Below are positions 15,466-24,089 of a DNA stretch of 64,000 nt, piece after piece. The stretch lies in NCBI GenBank assembly GCA_023518375.1, contig CP068450.1, positions 930,001 to 994,000 on the forward strand, given 5' to 3'. A model generated the notes under the pieces. That model made no database searches, had not been told where the DNA came from, and was given only the letters and a program-made list of their open reading frames with translations. The stretch's first letter is position 1. Each line of letters opens with the position of its first letter. The position numbers and the translations under genes are program-made. The stretch is from Candidatus Hepatincola sp. Av (lineage in GTDB: Bacteria > Pseudomonadota > Alphaproteobacteria > WRAU01 > Hepatincolaceae).

Positions 15466-18159
15466 ATGAAAAAAATTTGCTTAATTGATGGTTATGGTTT
15501 TATTTTTCGTGCCTTTTATGCTATTAAAAACTCTTTAACTTTTAATAATATGCCTGTAAATGCTGTTTTTGGTTTTACTAAATCTTTAATGGCTCTCCAG
15601 GAAGAAAAGAATGTAGAATATATAGCAGTAATTTTTGATTCAGCTGGGAAAACTTTTCGTAATGATTTGTATAAACTATACAAAGCCAACCGTCCTACTG
15701 TGCCAGAAGATCTCATTTCGCAATTCCCATTAGTCAGGGAAGCAACAAAAGCATTAAATATTGCCAGCGTAGAATTATGTGGCTTTGAAGCGGATGATTT
15801 AATTGCCACCTATACTAAACTTGCCACTCAAGAAGGCTTAGCAGTAGAGATCATCTCCTCGGATAAAGATCTTATGCAACTAATTGATGATGAAAAGAAA
15901 GTGTATATGTTTGATGCCCTAAAAAAACAAAAAATTACATCCACCGAAGTTTTTACTAAGTTTGGGGTAAAGCCCCAACAAATTATTGAATTCCAAGCTC
16001 TGGTTGGTGATAGTGTAGACAATATCCCTGGTATTAAAGGTATTGGTATTAAAACCGCTGCTGCATTGCTAACAACCTTTGGGTCTTTAGACAATATTTT
16101 TAATAATGTAGATAAAATTACAAAACTAGCTCTTAAAGATAAAATTATTCAAGGTAAAGATTCCGCTTATTTATCTTTAAAATTAGTAACATTAAAAAAT
16201 GATGTTCCCTTAACCATTCCTATTGCTAACTTAAAAAAACAACCACCTGATGCTACTACTTTATACAAATTCTTAACCAGTCTTGCTTTTAATTCTTTAG
16301 CTGTAAAAATAGCTAATAAAGCAGGTTTATCAGTTATAGATATAGCTGAACAACATCAAGCCTCAACTCCATGTGTAACTCCAGAATCAACTACAGAAAC
16401 TGTAAATAATAATCCTGTATTGCCAAAAGAAAATGTGAAAAATATTGATATTATAGATAGTGATTCTCTCACAAAAACCTTAGCAACATTCAGTAGTAAC
16501 TACTATTTACCTATCCTTTATACTTTGAATAACAAAACTATTACTAATGTTAGCCTTTATGATACAAAACATCATATTAACTATAATATACAAATTACTA
16601 ATAATCAGGCTGAAGATTTATTTAACTCTAAGAATAATGTTATTACTTTGCATAGCCTTTTAGAAGTTCTAAAACCACTTTTAGAAAATTCTGCTATCAA
16701 AAAAATCTTTTTTAACTTAAAACCTCTTTTACATGCTATTGCACCTTACCGTATCCAGTTCCAATCTTGTGAGGATATAATGTTAATGGACTATATTGTG
16801 TATGGTCCTAACCTTAATAAAAACCCATTAGGAGCTATTATAGCAAAACTGTATTTATGCAATTTAGCAATTGAAGATATAACCCCCCATTGGCTTTTAC
16901 AATTGTACAATTTTTACAACTCTGAATTAGTTTTAAAACAAGGTAAATATTTATACGAATACTTTGATAAACCCTTACTATTTGTGCTTTATGCTATGGA
17001 ATTACAAGGAATAACTTTAAATAGCCAAATTTTAAAAGAATTAAGTATTGAATTTCAAAATTCTTTAACTAAATTAGAACATAAAATTTTTGCTTTAGCC
17101 GAACCTTTTAACATTTCTTCACCTAAACAAATAGGTGAAATACTTTTTGAAAAACTCAAGTTAAAAGGAACAAAAAATCGCTTAGGAAGCTGGAAAACAG
17201 ATGCTAGTGCTTTAGAAAAAATATCTTCAGAACATAAAATAGTAAATTTCATCTTAGAGTGGCGACAAATTAGTAAATTAAAAAATACTTATTCTGATAA
17301 ACTACCTGAAAAAATTAACCCGCAAACAGGCACACTTCATACCACTTTTTTGCAAGCATCTACTAGTACTGGAAGGTTATCTTCTATAGAACCTAATTTA
17401 CAAAATATTCCTATTAAAAGTATAGCAGGTAAGAAAATACGCCAAGCCTTAGTTGCTAAGAAAGGTTATAAAATTATTTCTCTTGATTACTCACAAATTG
17501 AATTACGTCTGTTAGCTACTATAGGGCAAGTACCCAAACTCATTACAGCTTTTAAACAAGGAGAAGATATCCATAATAAAACAGCAATGGAAGTTTTTAA
17601 AGTTTCTAAAGAAGATGTTACTCCAGAACACAGACGGCAGGCCAAAACCATTAATTTTGGTATTATTTACGGTCAGACTCCCTATGGCTTAGCTAACCAA
17701 CTTAATATTTCTCCCGAGGCAGCTAAAGAATATATTACCGCCTATTTCCAACAATATCCCGAAATCAAACTTTATATGGATAAAGCTATCCAAGAAGCTA
17801 GAACTAATGGTTACGTTTTAACTAGCTTTCATAGAAGATGTTTTATTAACGATATTAATAGTAAAAACCATCAATTAAGGCTTTTTGCTGAACGGGCAGC
17901 TATTAATGCTAAATTACAAGGAACGGCTGCAGATATTATAAAAAAAGCTATGATCAACATGTTTAATTACATTCAATCTCATAAGTACGATGCCCACTTG
18001 TTATTACAAATTCATGATGAAGTTGTTGTAGAAGTACAAGAAAAACAGGCTAAACAATTAGCTCAAAAATTACAAAATATTATGGAAAAATCTACCAATA
18101 TAGGTATTCCTATAGTAGTTGATTATAATATTGCTAATAATTGGTTAGAAGCTCATTAA
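15466..18159 (+). CDS. polA: DNA polymerase I, proofreading domain degenerate
   Basis: PolA fills gaps and removes RNA primers. The 897-residue protein has an N-terminal 5' nuclease (residues 1-285, with EADDLIATY, SSDKDLMQL and VGDSVDNIPGIKGIG). The C-terminal polymerase has motif A SLDYSQIELR near 671, motif B RRQAKTINFGIIYG and motif C QIHDEVVVEV near 850. In between, the 3'-5' exonuclease fold remains but its catalytic acids do not. The FDTET position reads LPILYTL, NLKYD reads NLKPL, and the third site lacks YxxxD. Polymerase and flap activities should be intact while proofreading is not. Confidence 0.95.
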   Translation: MKKICLIDGYGFIFRAFYAIKNSLTFNNMPVNAVFGFTKSLMALQEEKNVEYIAVIFDSAGKTFRNDLYKLYKANRPTVPEDLISQFPLVREATKALNIASVELCGFEADDLIATYTKLATQEGLAVEIISSDKDLMQLIDDEKKVYMFDALKKQKITSTEVFTKFGVKPQQIIEFQALVGDSVDNIPGIKGIGIKTAAALLTTFGSLDNIFNNVDKITKLALKDKIIQGKDSAYLSLKLVTLKNDVPLTIPIANLKKQPPDATTLYKFLTSLAFNSLAVKIANKAGLSVIDIAEQHQASTPCVTPESTTETVNNNPVLPKENVKNIDIIDSDSLTKTLATFSSNYYLPILYTLNNKTITNVSLYDTKHHINYNIQITNNQAEDLFNSKNNVITLHSLLEVLKPLLENSAIKKIFFNLKPLLHAIAPYRIQFQSCEDIMLMDYIVYGPNLNKNPLGAIIAKLYLCNLAIEDITPHWLLQLYNFYNSELVLKQGKYLYEYFDKPLLFVLYAMELQGITLNSQILKELSIEFQNSLTKLEHKIFALAEPFNISSPKQIGEILFEKLKLKGTKNRLGSWKTDASALEKISSEHKIVNFILEWRQISKLKNTYSDKLPEKINPQTGTLHTTFLQASTSTGRLSSIEPNLQNIPIKSIAGKKIRQALVAKKGYKIISLDYSQIELRLLATIGQVPKLITAFKQGEDIHNKTAMEVFKVSKEDVTPEHRRQAKTINFGIIYGQTPYGLANQLNISPEAAKEYITAYFQQYPEIKLYMDKAIQEARTNGYVLTSFHRRCFINDINSKNHQLRLFAERAAINAKLQGTAADIIKKAMINMFNYIQSHKYDAHLLLQIHDEVVVEVQEKQAKQLAQKLQNIMEKSTNIGIPIVVDYNIANNWLEAH

Positions 18160-18161
18160 GA

Positions 18162-18413
18162 CTATTTAGCTTGTTGCCAACGTTCCAGTTTGGGAATATT
18201 TCTACTTAAGAACTTTGCTAAAAACCTAGGTATTTTCATAGACACCATTTTTTCCACTACCAATTTTTGCATACCTTTTGCGTCTATATCTGTGCATGTA
18301 AAATTACCATCTTTAAAACAATAACCACAATACTTTTTACCCTCATACATAGGTGCAGGATCTTTACTAAGTGGCATACCACAACTTTGACATACTTTAT
18401 ATTGTTTCGGCAT
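18162..18413 (-). CDS. Putative zinc-ribbon domain protein
   Basis: An 83-residue protein beginning MPKQYKVCQSCGMPLSKD with a second pair CGYC near residue 29 and a further cysteine (FTCTD). This matches the small putative zinc-ribbon family (zf-ribbon_2 type), whose function is unknown. The C-terminal half is helical and basic. It overlaps the end of the Trm112-like gene upstream by 17 bases and so is probably translated with it. It converges on polA with a 2-base gap. Confidence 0.75.
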   Translation of the reverse strand: MPKQYKVCQSCGMPLSKDPAPMYEGKKYCGYCFKDGNFTCTDIDAKGMQKLVVEKMVSMKIPRFLAKFLSRNIPKLERWQQAK

Positions 18414-18606
18414 TTGCGTCTTTCTCCTCAGGGTTAATATTTAGTGCTTCTTCTACTAAAAGTATAGGTACCCCATTAATAATTGGAAAAAAAACCTTTG
18501 CCAAGGGTGAAAATAACATATCTTTTTCTTGGCTATATTCTAGTTTTCCCCCAGAAATAGGACACTGCAAAAACTTCAACAATTCTTGTAAATTAATTTT
18601 ATTCAT
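18397..18606 (-). CDS. Trm112/YcaR-family small protein
   Basis: A 69-residue protein with LLKFLQCPISGGKLEY and then FFPIINGVPILL, the hallmark of the Trm112-like (YcaR, UPF0434) family. In bacteria the role of these proteins is not settled; eukaryotic Trm112 activates methyltransferases. Only one cysteine is seen in the first knuckle (CPISGG), as in many bacterial members. It forms a two-gene unit with the zinc-ribbon protein. Confidence 0.85.
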   Translation of the reverse strand: MNKINLQELLKFLQCPISGGKLEYSQEKDMLFSPLAKVFFPIINGVPILLVEEALNINPEEKDANAETI

Positions 18607-18656
18607 AAGCTTAATGGTAAAGTTTCTATACTATTATGAATAATTATAAATTTAAG

Positions 18657-18685
18657 TTGCAAAATTATCAACTTAATATTATTAT
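18657..18685 (+). promoter_or_regulatory. Predicted sigma70-type promoter of tRNA-Gly
   Basis: TTGCAA (18657-18662), a 17-base spacer and TATTAT (18680-18685) lie 18 bases before the tRNA-Gly 5' end. This would place the start of transcription near 18692, leaving a short leader. Confidence 0.6.
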
Positions 18686-18703
18686 ATTGAGGTATTATGA
18701 ACT

Positions 18704-18778
18704 GCGGGTGTAGCTCAGGGGTAGAGCGCAACCTTGCCAAGGTTGAAGTCGAGGGTTCAAATCCCTTCGCCCGCTCCA
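18704..18778 (+). tRNA. tRNA-Gly (anticodon GCC)
   Basis: A 75-base cloverleaf. The acceptor arm GCGGGTG pairs with CGCCCGC (one G-C/T-G shift at the base), the D-arm is GCTC-AGGGGTA-GAGC, the anticodon arm reads CAACCTTGCCAAGGTTG with GCC, and the T-arm is GAGGG-TTCAAAT-CCCTT. CCA is encoded at 18776-18778. A nuclease-like gene of accessory character lies 37 bases downstream, on the other strand. Confidence 0.96.
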
Positions 18779-18815
18779 GTTAATTGGAGAATCTCTGTTC
18801 TGTAAAGATTAAACT

Positions 18816-19715
18816 CTAACATCGATCCCAATCTTCTTTAACTATTTTTCCTGACTTATTAAATACTACTATAGCATCAATATATTTTTTAAAATCCCCA
18901 TTCTCACCTGCAATTCTATTCATCATATCTAAATCTACTTTTTCCCTTTTTGAGGCAGGTATTATTATTTGGCTTTCATTTACATCATCTGTATCAAGCT
19001 TTATTACACCAATTTTATGAGGTGGGCATAATATTTTCAGTTCTTCCATTGCATCATAGGATACATCTAAGACAACTAAATAAGCAAAATTAGCCCATGA
19101 AGAATTAGATACTGCCTGAAAAAAACACTCCCTCACATTTGCCCTATTTACTTTAAGTTTTACTTCAAAAGACCAAAGACTGACTTTAGTATAAAAACCT
19201 ACTTCTGCATAGACTTTTATTTTATCATTCCAATTCTCAGTCAAATTCTTTATTCCTACAATATCTGGGTGCAACCATTTATTGCCATTTTTACCTTTTG
19301 TATTAGATGAGGTCTTTTCATCTATTCTTTTAGGATATAAACCTAATACATTATACAAATAATCACATACTAATGGATAAATTTCTTCCTCAAGAGGCTT
19401 ACTTGCTTTATTTTGCTCTACTTCGGCAATCTCTTCTTCATCAGATTTATTTGAATAATAAAATTTTCTAGGTCTATCTGCTGTTATTTTTACTAAGCCA
19501 TCTTTAGTTATTGTTTTATCAGCCCCTATTTCAGCTCCTAACTGTTGTATTAATTCTTCATAAGTTTTTAAGTTTTTGCTACGCTTTAATTTTGCCTCAC
19601 ATTCTTCAGGTTTAATTTTACATATCTCTTCAGCTATCTGCTTTGTAGTAAACTGCTTTTCCGGATTTTCCTTTAATAGTTGAATAACTGTCTGAGATAA
19701 ATTTAATTTTGGCAT
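18816..19715 (-). CDS. HrgA-like protein: HARE-HTH plus PD-(D/E)XK nuclease-like domain
   Basis: The 299-residue protein has two parts. Residues 1-85 look like a HARE-HTH winged helix (LSQTVIQLLKENPEKQFTTKQIAEEI), ending in RPRKFYYSNKSDEEEI, a stretch typical of HrgA of Helicobacter and relatives. After an acidic linker, residues 110-230 carry P150-D151 (LHPDIVG) and E184-V-K186 (SFEVKLK), the arrangement of PD-(D/E)XK nucleases, then QAVSNSS. Function inferred: DNA-binding nuclease or regulator related to restriction enzymes. It sits beside tRNA-Gly, has no methyltransferase nearby, and may have been acquired horizontally. The start has AGGAAAGG upstream. Confidence 0.75.
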   Translation of the reverse strand: MPKLNLSQTVIQLLKENPEKQFTTKQIAEEICKIKPEECEAKLKRSKNLKTYEELIQQLGAEIGADKTITKDGLVKITADRPRKFYYSNKSDEEEIAEVEQNKASKPLEEEIYPLVCDYLYNVLGLYPKRIDEKTSSNTKGKNGNKWLHPDIVGIKNLTENWNDKIKVYAEVGFYTKVSLWSFEVKLKVNRANVRECFFQAVSNSSWANFAYLVVLDVSYDAMEELKILCPPHKIGVIKLDTDDVNESQIIIPASKREKVDLDMMNRIAGENGDFKKYIDAIVVFNKSGKIVKEDWDRC

Positions 19716-19738
19716 ATTACCTTTCCTATATATATCTT

Positions 19739-19784
19739 ATACTTACATAAGTATGCTACTTCATTTAAGTTGTGTATACTTAAA
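19739..19784. promoter_or_regulatory. Two inverted repeats upstream of the HrgA-like gene
   Basis: A near-perfect palindrome, ATACTTACATAAGTAT (19739-19754), is followed 9 bases later by TTTAAGT/ACTTAAA arms with a 7-base spacer (19764-19784). Both share the core TATACTTA. They fill the 75-base gap between the PH-domain gene and the start of the HrgA-like gene. This is where an operator for the latter would lie. The second repeat could also act as a weak terminator for the PH-domain gene. Confidence 0.45.
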
Positions 19785-19790
19785 TTATAA

Positions 19791-20456
19791 CTACCTATAC
19801 TGATTAGCTCTTCTTTGAGATACCCCTTTTCTACTCTTAGGTTTGTTTGAAGGTCTTGAATTGTTATTATGTGCAGGGCTACTGAATATATTTTTCACTG
19901 TTTTCTTTGTCTTTGGTTCATTTTGTTCTCTTTGAATTTTTTTAATAGCTCTTCTAAGTTGAGGACCATTAATAATATCAACATACCTTAAAACAGATCT
20001 GTTCTTATTAAGGATAGTTAAAGTAGAATAACCTAACATTTTACCTAGCATACTTTGCTTTAACGTAACATCATCAATATTATGGATATCTAACCTAATA
20101 GGCACATAATGTTTAACTTTTAAAGTTTTCTCTTTCAAGACAATACTTAAAGTAAAATATTCTTTAATAATAAAACCACAATAAATTATTACAAATAAAT
20201 TCACAAACCCAACTAAACCATAAATTAAATATTTATTTTTGGGGATAAGAAACTCTATATGTTCTTTAATAAGAGGATAATTAAGTAAAATTAAAGTACA
20301 GACTAATACAATAGCTATAGCACATAATGGAACAAAAACTTTCTGTAAATGGTAACGGGATTTCAAAACTTTCACTTTACGCAACCGATGTTGTGGTAGT
20401 GAAGAATGAAACATTATAGGCATATTTTTACTCGTTTTTCGTTTTTTCATATTCAT
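19791..20456 (-). CDS. Membrane protein with bacterial PH domain (YdbT/bPH2-like)
   Basis: The 221-residue protein has a basic N-terminus, two membrane segments (about residues 41-60 and 76-96), and a bacterial PH-like domain. The latter shows the typical LDIHNIDDVTLKQSMLGKMLGYSTLTI segment (about 123-150). The C-terminal 45 residues are low-complexity and strongly basic (K/R/N/S). Proteins of this family are inner-membrane proteins of unknown role, some linked to cell-envelope stress. The basic tail may contact nucleic acid or acidic lipids, which is inference. Confidence 0.75.
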   Translation of the reverse strand: MNMKKRKTSKNMPIMFHSSLPQHRLRKVKVLKSRYHLQKVFVPLCAIAIVLVCTLILLNYPLIKEHIEFLIPKNKYLIYGLVGFVNLFVIIYCGFIIKEYFTLSIVLKEKTLKVKHYVPIRLDIHNIDDVTLKQSMLGKMLGYSTLTILNKNRSVLRYVDIINGPQLRRAIKKIQREQNEPKTKKTVKNIFSSPAHNNNSRPSNKPKSRKGVSQRRANQYR

Positions 20457-20578
20457 TTTCCTTTTTGTAACAAATTAGCATAATCAAGCATATTGTAGTT
20501 ATAAAAGTTATAATCTTACAATTTTATTGTAAAAACTAACATATTATAAAACAATAATAACATAAAATAAACTTTTTA

Positions 20579-22186
20579 TCATTCTACTATTGTAGTTGAA
20601 ATATTCCATTCATTTTTAACTATTTTGTTTTGTAAATTAAAAGGAATATCTATGGTATAACATGGTTGTAATAATCCTAATTCCCCTGCATAGATATTCT
20701 TTGAAATTTGCATAGGGTTGTCACATGAAACAAACAAATACTCAACTTGTGCCATAGTAATAAGTAAAGCATGATTATGTTTTAACAATTCTAAGTCTTT
20801 AATTTGAGGTGATAAATGTATTCGTAAAAAAGCCTCTTTGATGCTAGTTTGTACTGGCATTTTAAAATTTAGATAATCTTCGCTTAAAATATGTGTTGGC
20901 GTGGATCTAGAAATATAAATAGTATGAAAATAATCAAAAACTGGTACCTGCTCGTGAATATAATGCATTTCAAGAATTTCCCAGCTTTCTTCTGTACGTC
21001 TTTTTTGCTTAATATTACTTGGTTTAAAATTAAAAAACATAATTTCATTATTATAATTTTTGATAATGAGCCCAGAATAACTTAATCTACCAAATAATCC
21101 TTGATTTAAAATATTATTTTTATCAGTTTTAAAATTTTTACCTAAATTAGTAATTAACTTATTATTTTGGATTGATAATTCAAAAGAAAGTAAGGCGTTG
21201 TCCGCTTTAGTGGGAGCTCCTACATCAACAATTATCATTGCTTCTTTACCTTGAAACCTAGTATAATTACTAGCTCGTAAATGTACTGAAGCTTGGGAAG
21301 AATTTTGGCATAAAGATAATAAAAAATCAATATGTCGCTTACCTCCTTCATGGCCACCATTAAAAACACCTAATGTTCCATTAGGATGCCTCATAGTTCT
21401 AATAAAATTAGTAATTTTATCTATAGTAACTCTTAAAAAAGTAACGTCATAAACTCCTTTATCTTTCAACATATAATAAATAATTAAAATATTTTGTAAG
21501 CAATCTAATGTAAAAGAAGGATTCCTAGAAATATGTCCTCCATCTGCTAAAATTCCTTCTTTTATTACTGTTTTTAATACTGTAAACCCTGCTTCTAATA
21601 ATAACTTATCAATTTCTTTATCTTTAACAAAAGATACCGCTATTAAAGCTTTAGCCACATGAAAATCATTCAGGACTCCAAATTTCTTGTAAGCATTTAA
21701 TAAATGGTTGATCTGCACTGTTAAGAATTTATCTAATTTACTCATTCCTACTGTATTATTAGATCGCATTAAAAAATTGTAATTAATAATAATATGAAAA
21801 ACTCTCTCTGCTAAAACACTAAGATCCCAAACTTTCTCATCAAATTCAGAATATTGGTTTAACCAGTTTTCTATAAGATAAACACTTTTAGCTGCAGCCT
21901 CTACTGTTTGTAATACTGAAAAATTAGGTAACCAAGCAAAACGATGAATAAATTCTATCTCTTTAGAATTTAAAACAGCTAGATTTTTAAAGTCATTAAT
22001 TTGGTAAAGTTGTCCTAGAATATTAAACTCACCAGCCAACACAGAATGCCCTACAAAATACATAGGGCTAAATAATTGTAAATTAAGAATAGGGTTAATA
22101 TTAAAGGTTTTACGTAAAAACACTTTTTGATATAAATTTGTAGAATAAAATAAGTTTAATATATTAAATATAAATTCCTTAAACAT
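20579..22186 (-). CDS. Heparinase II/III family protein
   Basis: A 535-residue protein with the alpha-helical toroid part (EFIHRFAWLPNF, NYNFLMRSNN) and ILADGGHISRNPSF near residue 215. The heparinase II/III-type beta-domain follows, with GTLGVFNGGHEG and IIVDVGAPTK...LSFELS. Such proteins occur widely in Alphaproteobacteria, where glycosaminoglycan is not an obvious substrate, so a polysaccharide lyase acting on an envelope or host glycan is only a suggestion. No signal peptide is obvious. It starts at 22186, directly after the dut stop codon. Confidence 0.85.
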   Translation of the reverse strand: MFKEFIFNILNLFYSTNLYQKVFLRKTFNINPILNLQLFSPMYFVGHSVLAGEFNILGQLYQINDFKNLAVLNSKEIEFIHRFAWLPNFSVLQTVEAAAKSVYLIENWLNQYSEFDEKVWDLSVLAERVFHIIINYNFLMRSNNTVGMSKLDKFLTVQINHLLNAYKKFGVLNDFHVAKALIAVSFVKDKEIDKLLLEAGFTVLKTVIKEGILADGGHISRNPSFTLDCLQNILIIYYMLKDKGVYDVTFLRVTIDKITNFIRTMRHPNGTLGVFNGGHEGGKRHIDFLLSLCQNSSQASVHLRASNYTRFQGKEAMIIVDVGAPTKADNALLSFELSIQNNKLITNLGKNFKTDKNNILNQGLFGRLSYSGLIIKNYNNEIMFFNFKPSNIKQKRRTEESWEILEMHYIHEQVPVFDYFHTIYISRSTPTHILSEDYLNFKMPVQTSIKEAFLRIHLSPQIKDLELLKHNHALLITMAQVEYLFVSCDNPMQISKNIYAGELGLLQPCYTIDIPFNLQNKIVKNEWNISTTIVE

Positions 22187-22639
22187 TTATACTGTTCCTG
22201 TAGAGCCAAACCCCCCTTGCCCTCTTTTGGTATCCTCTAGAGCTTTTGAGGGAACCCACTCTGCAATAAAATATTGGGAAATAACCATTTGAGCAATACG
22301 ATCGCCACGTTTAATTGTAAAATCTTTTTGCCCTAAATTAATTAATATTACCATGATCTCACCACGGTAATCACTATCTATAGTCCCAGGAGAGTTTAAC
22401 ACTGAAATCCCATGTTTTGCTGCTAATCCGGAACGAGAACGAATTTGTGCCTCATAACCACTTGGTATTTGCATACATAAACCTGTTGGTATTAACACTT
22501 TATGCTTAGGTGCTAACACAACATCTTCATCAATTGCTGCACATAAATCAACACCCGAACTACCTTCTGTTAGTCTTTTCGGCAAGGCAATACCGTGTGC
22601 ATGTTGTAAAAGAACTACTTTAATAGAAACATGAGACAT
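22187..22639 (-). CDS. dut: dUTP diphosphatase
   Basis: It hydrolyses dUTP to dUMP, feeding ThyX and limiting uracil in DNA. All five trimeric dUTPase motifs are present: SSGVDLCA, RSRSGLAAKHG, GTIDSDYRGEI, GDRIAQMVI and the C-terminal RGQGGFGSTG. I place the start at 22639 (MSHVSIKV, 150 residues). An upstream ATG at 22657 is in frame but overlaps ubiB and adds residues not typical of the family. It is the second gene of a ubiE-ubiB-dut-heparinase run. Confidence 0.95.
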   Translation of the reverse strand: MSHVSIKVVLLQHAHGIALPKRLTEGSSGVDLCAAIDEDVVLAPKHKVLIPTGLCMQIPSGYEAQIRSRSGLAAKHGISVLNSPGTIDSDYRGEIMVILINLGQKDFTIKRGDRIAQMVISQYFIAEWVPSKALEDTKRGQGGFGSTGTV

Positions 22640-22643
22640 AATT

Positions 22644-24086
22644 TTAATAACTACCAATTATAAAAATACACATTAAGCATAACACAAAAAACATTAACAT
22701 AAGATTAATCTTCATATAAAGGCTTTGTTTATGTAGGAGTTTAACTAAAGAACAATTATAAGTAAATAAAGATTCCTTTAATAGTTTGAATTCATTTAAA
22801 GGTTCCATATATAACTTTTTAATATAATACTCTAAACCATACCTGTTAGAAATGTTTTCTTCTATAATACTTTTAGAGACAATCCACATATTGTTTTTAG
22901 GAGATAATTTCCTACCAATATGTTCTAGGTACAATAAATTTTTTTGCAATAAAAGTAAATTTTCTTGTATTTCCATAGCAAAATCACCTGATATAACAAA
23001 TAACTGATGTAGTAAGTCTCCTAACATAATTTCTTCTTGGGGTAAATATAGAATCTTTTCTACAATACTACGGCAAGCTAATGAAAAATCCTCTATGGTA
23101 TATTTATTACTAATCCACCCTGCATCAAAATGAATCTTTGCGGCTTTATAATAATCTTTGTTTAAAAAGGCTATAAATAAATTAGTTAAGTAATCTTGAT
23201 TTTTTTCATCTAAACGTCCCATAATACCAAAATCTACTAAAGCAATTTGTCCTGTTTTTAAAACAAAGACATTACCTGGGTGAATATCACCATGAAAAAA
23301 ACCATATTGCAAGGTTTGTACAAAAAATACTTTTGTTATTTTCTTAGTAATACTTTCTAATGATAAATTATTATTTTGAATTTGGGATATATCTGTAATT
23401 TTAAATCCATCAATCCATTCTTCTACTAAAATGTTCTTACTAACATAGCTCCAATATACTTTAGGCACATATACATCTGGATCCTCTTTAAAATTATCAC
23501 GAAATTCATCAATAGCAGCTGCCTCATAACTTAAATCCAATTCCATTTTTATAGATTTTTCTAAATAATCAATAATGCGAGTTGGTTTAGAGATTCTTCC
23601 TCTTTTAGTTAATACCTCTATCAACCAAAATAAAATCTTTAAAATTGCAATATCTTGTTTAAAAATTCTAGCAGTATTAGGTTTAATAATTTTTAAAGCT
23701 ACTGTTTTACCATTTTTTAAAACTCCTTTATGAATTTGAGCAATAGAAGCCGATGCCACAGGCGTTTCTTCAATTTCTTGAAACACATCTTGAACCTTTA
23801 AGTGTAATTCTTGAAATAAAATATTATCTATAATAACACTATTGATAGGTTTAGCCTGATCCCTCAATTTCTGTAATTCTTCAAGGAACACATCATTAAA
23901 CATATCAACTCTAGTTGATAGTACTTGCCCTAACTTTATAAAAATAGGTCCTCCATACTCTAAAAATTTTACTAATCTGGTGGATCTAGTTTTAGAGGTA
24001 GAAAGTTTTAAAGAACTATATAATAAAAAAAAACAATTATAACGTATAAACAAATAAGTAATATGGCATAAACGTAATACAATCAT
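22644..24086 (-). CDS. ubiB: UbiB-family atypical kinase (ubiquinone biosynthesis)
   Basis: UbiB is a membrane-bound ATPase of the ADCK family needed for ubiquinone synthesis or distribution. The 480-residue protein has the KxGQ motif (FIKLGQVLSTR), the alanine-rich loop (ASASIAQIH) near residue 128, and catalytic FFHGDIHPGN (about 280). The VDFG metal site follows. A C-terminal hydrophobic segment (about 458-478) fits a membrane anchor. It is somewhat shorter than E. coli UbiB. ubiE lies 3 bases upstream, so this is a ubiquinone module. Confidence 0.93.
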   Translation of the reverse strand: MIVLRLCHITYLFIRYNCFFLLYSSLKLSTSKTRSTRLVKFLEYGGPIFIKLGQVLSTRVDMFNDVFLEELQKLRDQAKPINSVIIDNILFQELHLKVQDVFQEIEETPVASASIAQIHKGVLKNGKTVALKIIKPNTARIFKQDIAILKILFWLIEVLTKRGRISKPTRIIDYLEKSIKMELDLSYEAAAIDEFRDNFKEDPDVYVPKVYWSYVSKNILVEEWIDGFKITDISQIQNNNLSLESITKKITKVFFVQTLQYGFFHGDIHPGNVFVLKTGQIALVDFGIMGRLDEKNQDYLTNLFIAFLNKDYYKAAKIHFDAGWISNKYTIEDFSLACRSIVEKILYLPQEEIMLGDLLHQLFVISGDFAMEIQENLLLLQKNLLYLEHIGRKLSPKNNMWIVSKSIIEENISNRYGLEYYIKKLYMEPLNEFKLLKESLFTYNCSLVKLLHKQSLYMKINLMLMFFVLCLMCIFIIGSY

Positions 24087-24089
24087 TAT

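Noticed and set aside
18774-18795. Palindrome CTCCA/TGGAG at the end of tRNA-Gly as terminator or attachment site
   Set aside because: Only 5 bp, it uses the CCA itself, no T-run follows, and no second copy was found near the HrgA-like gene.
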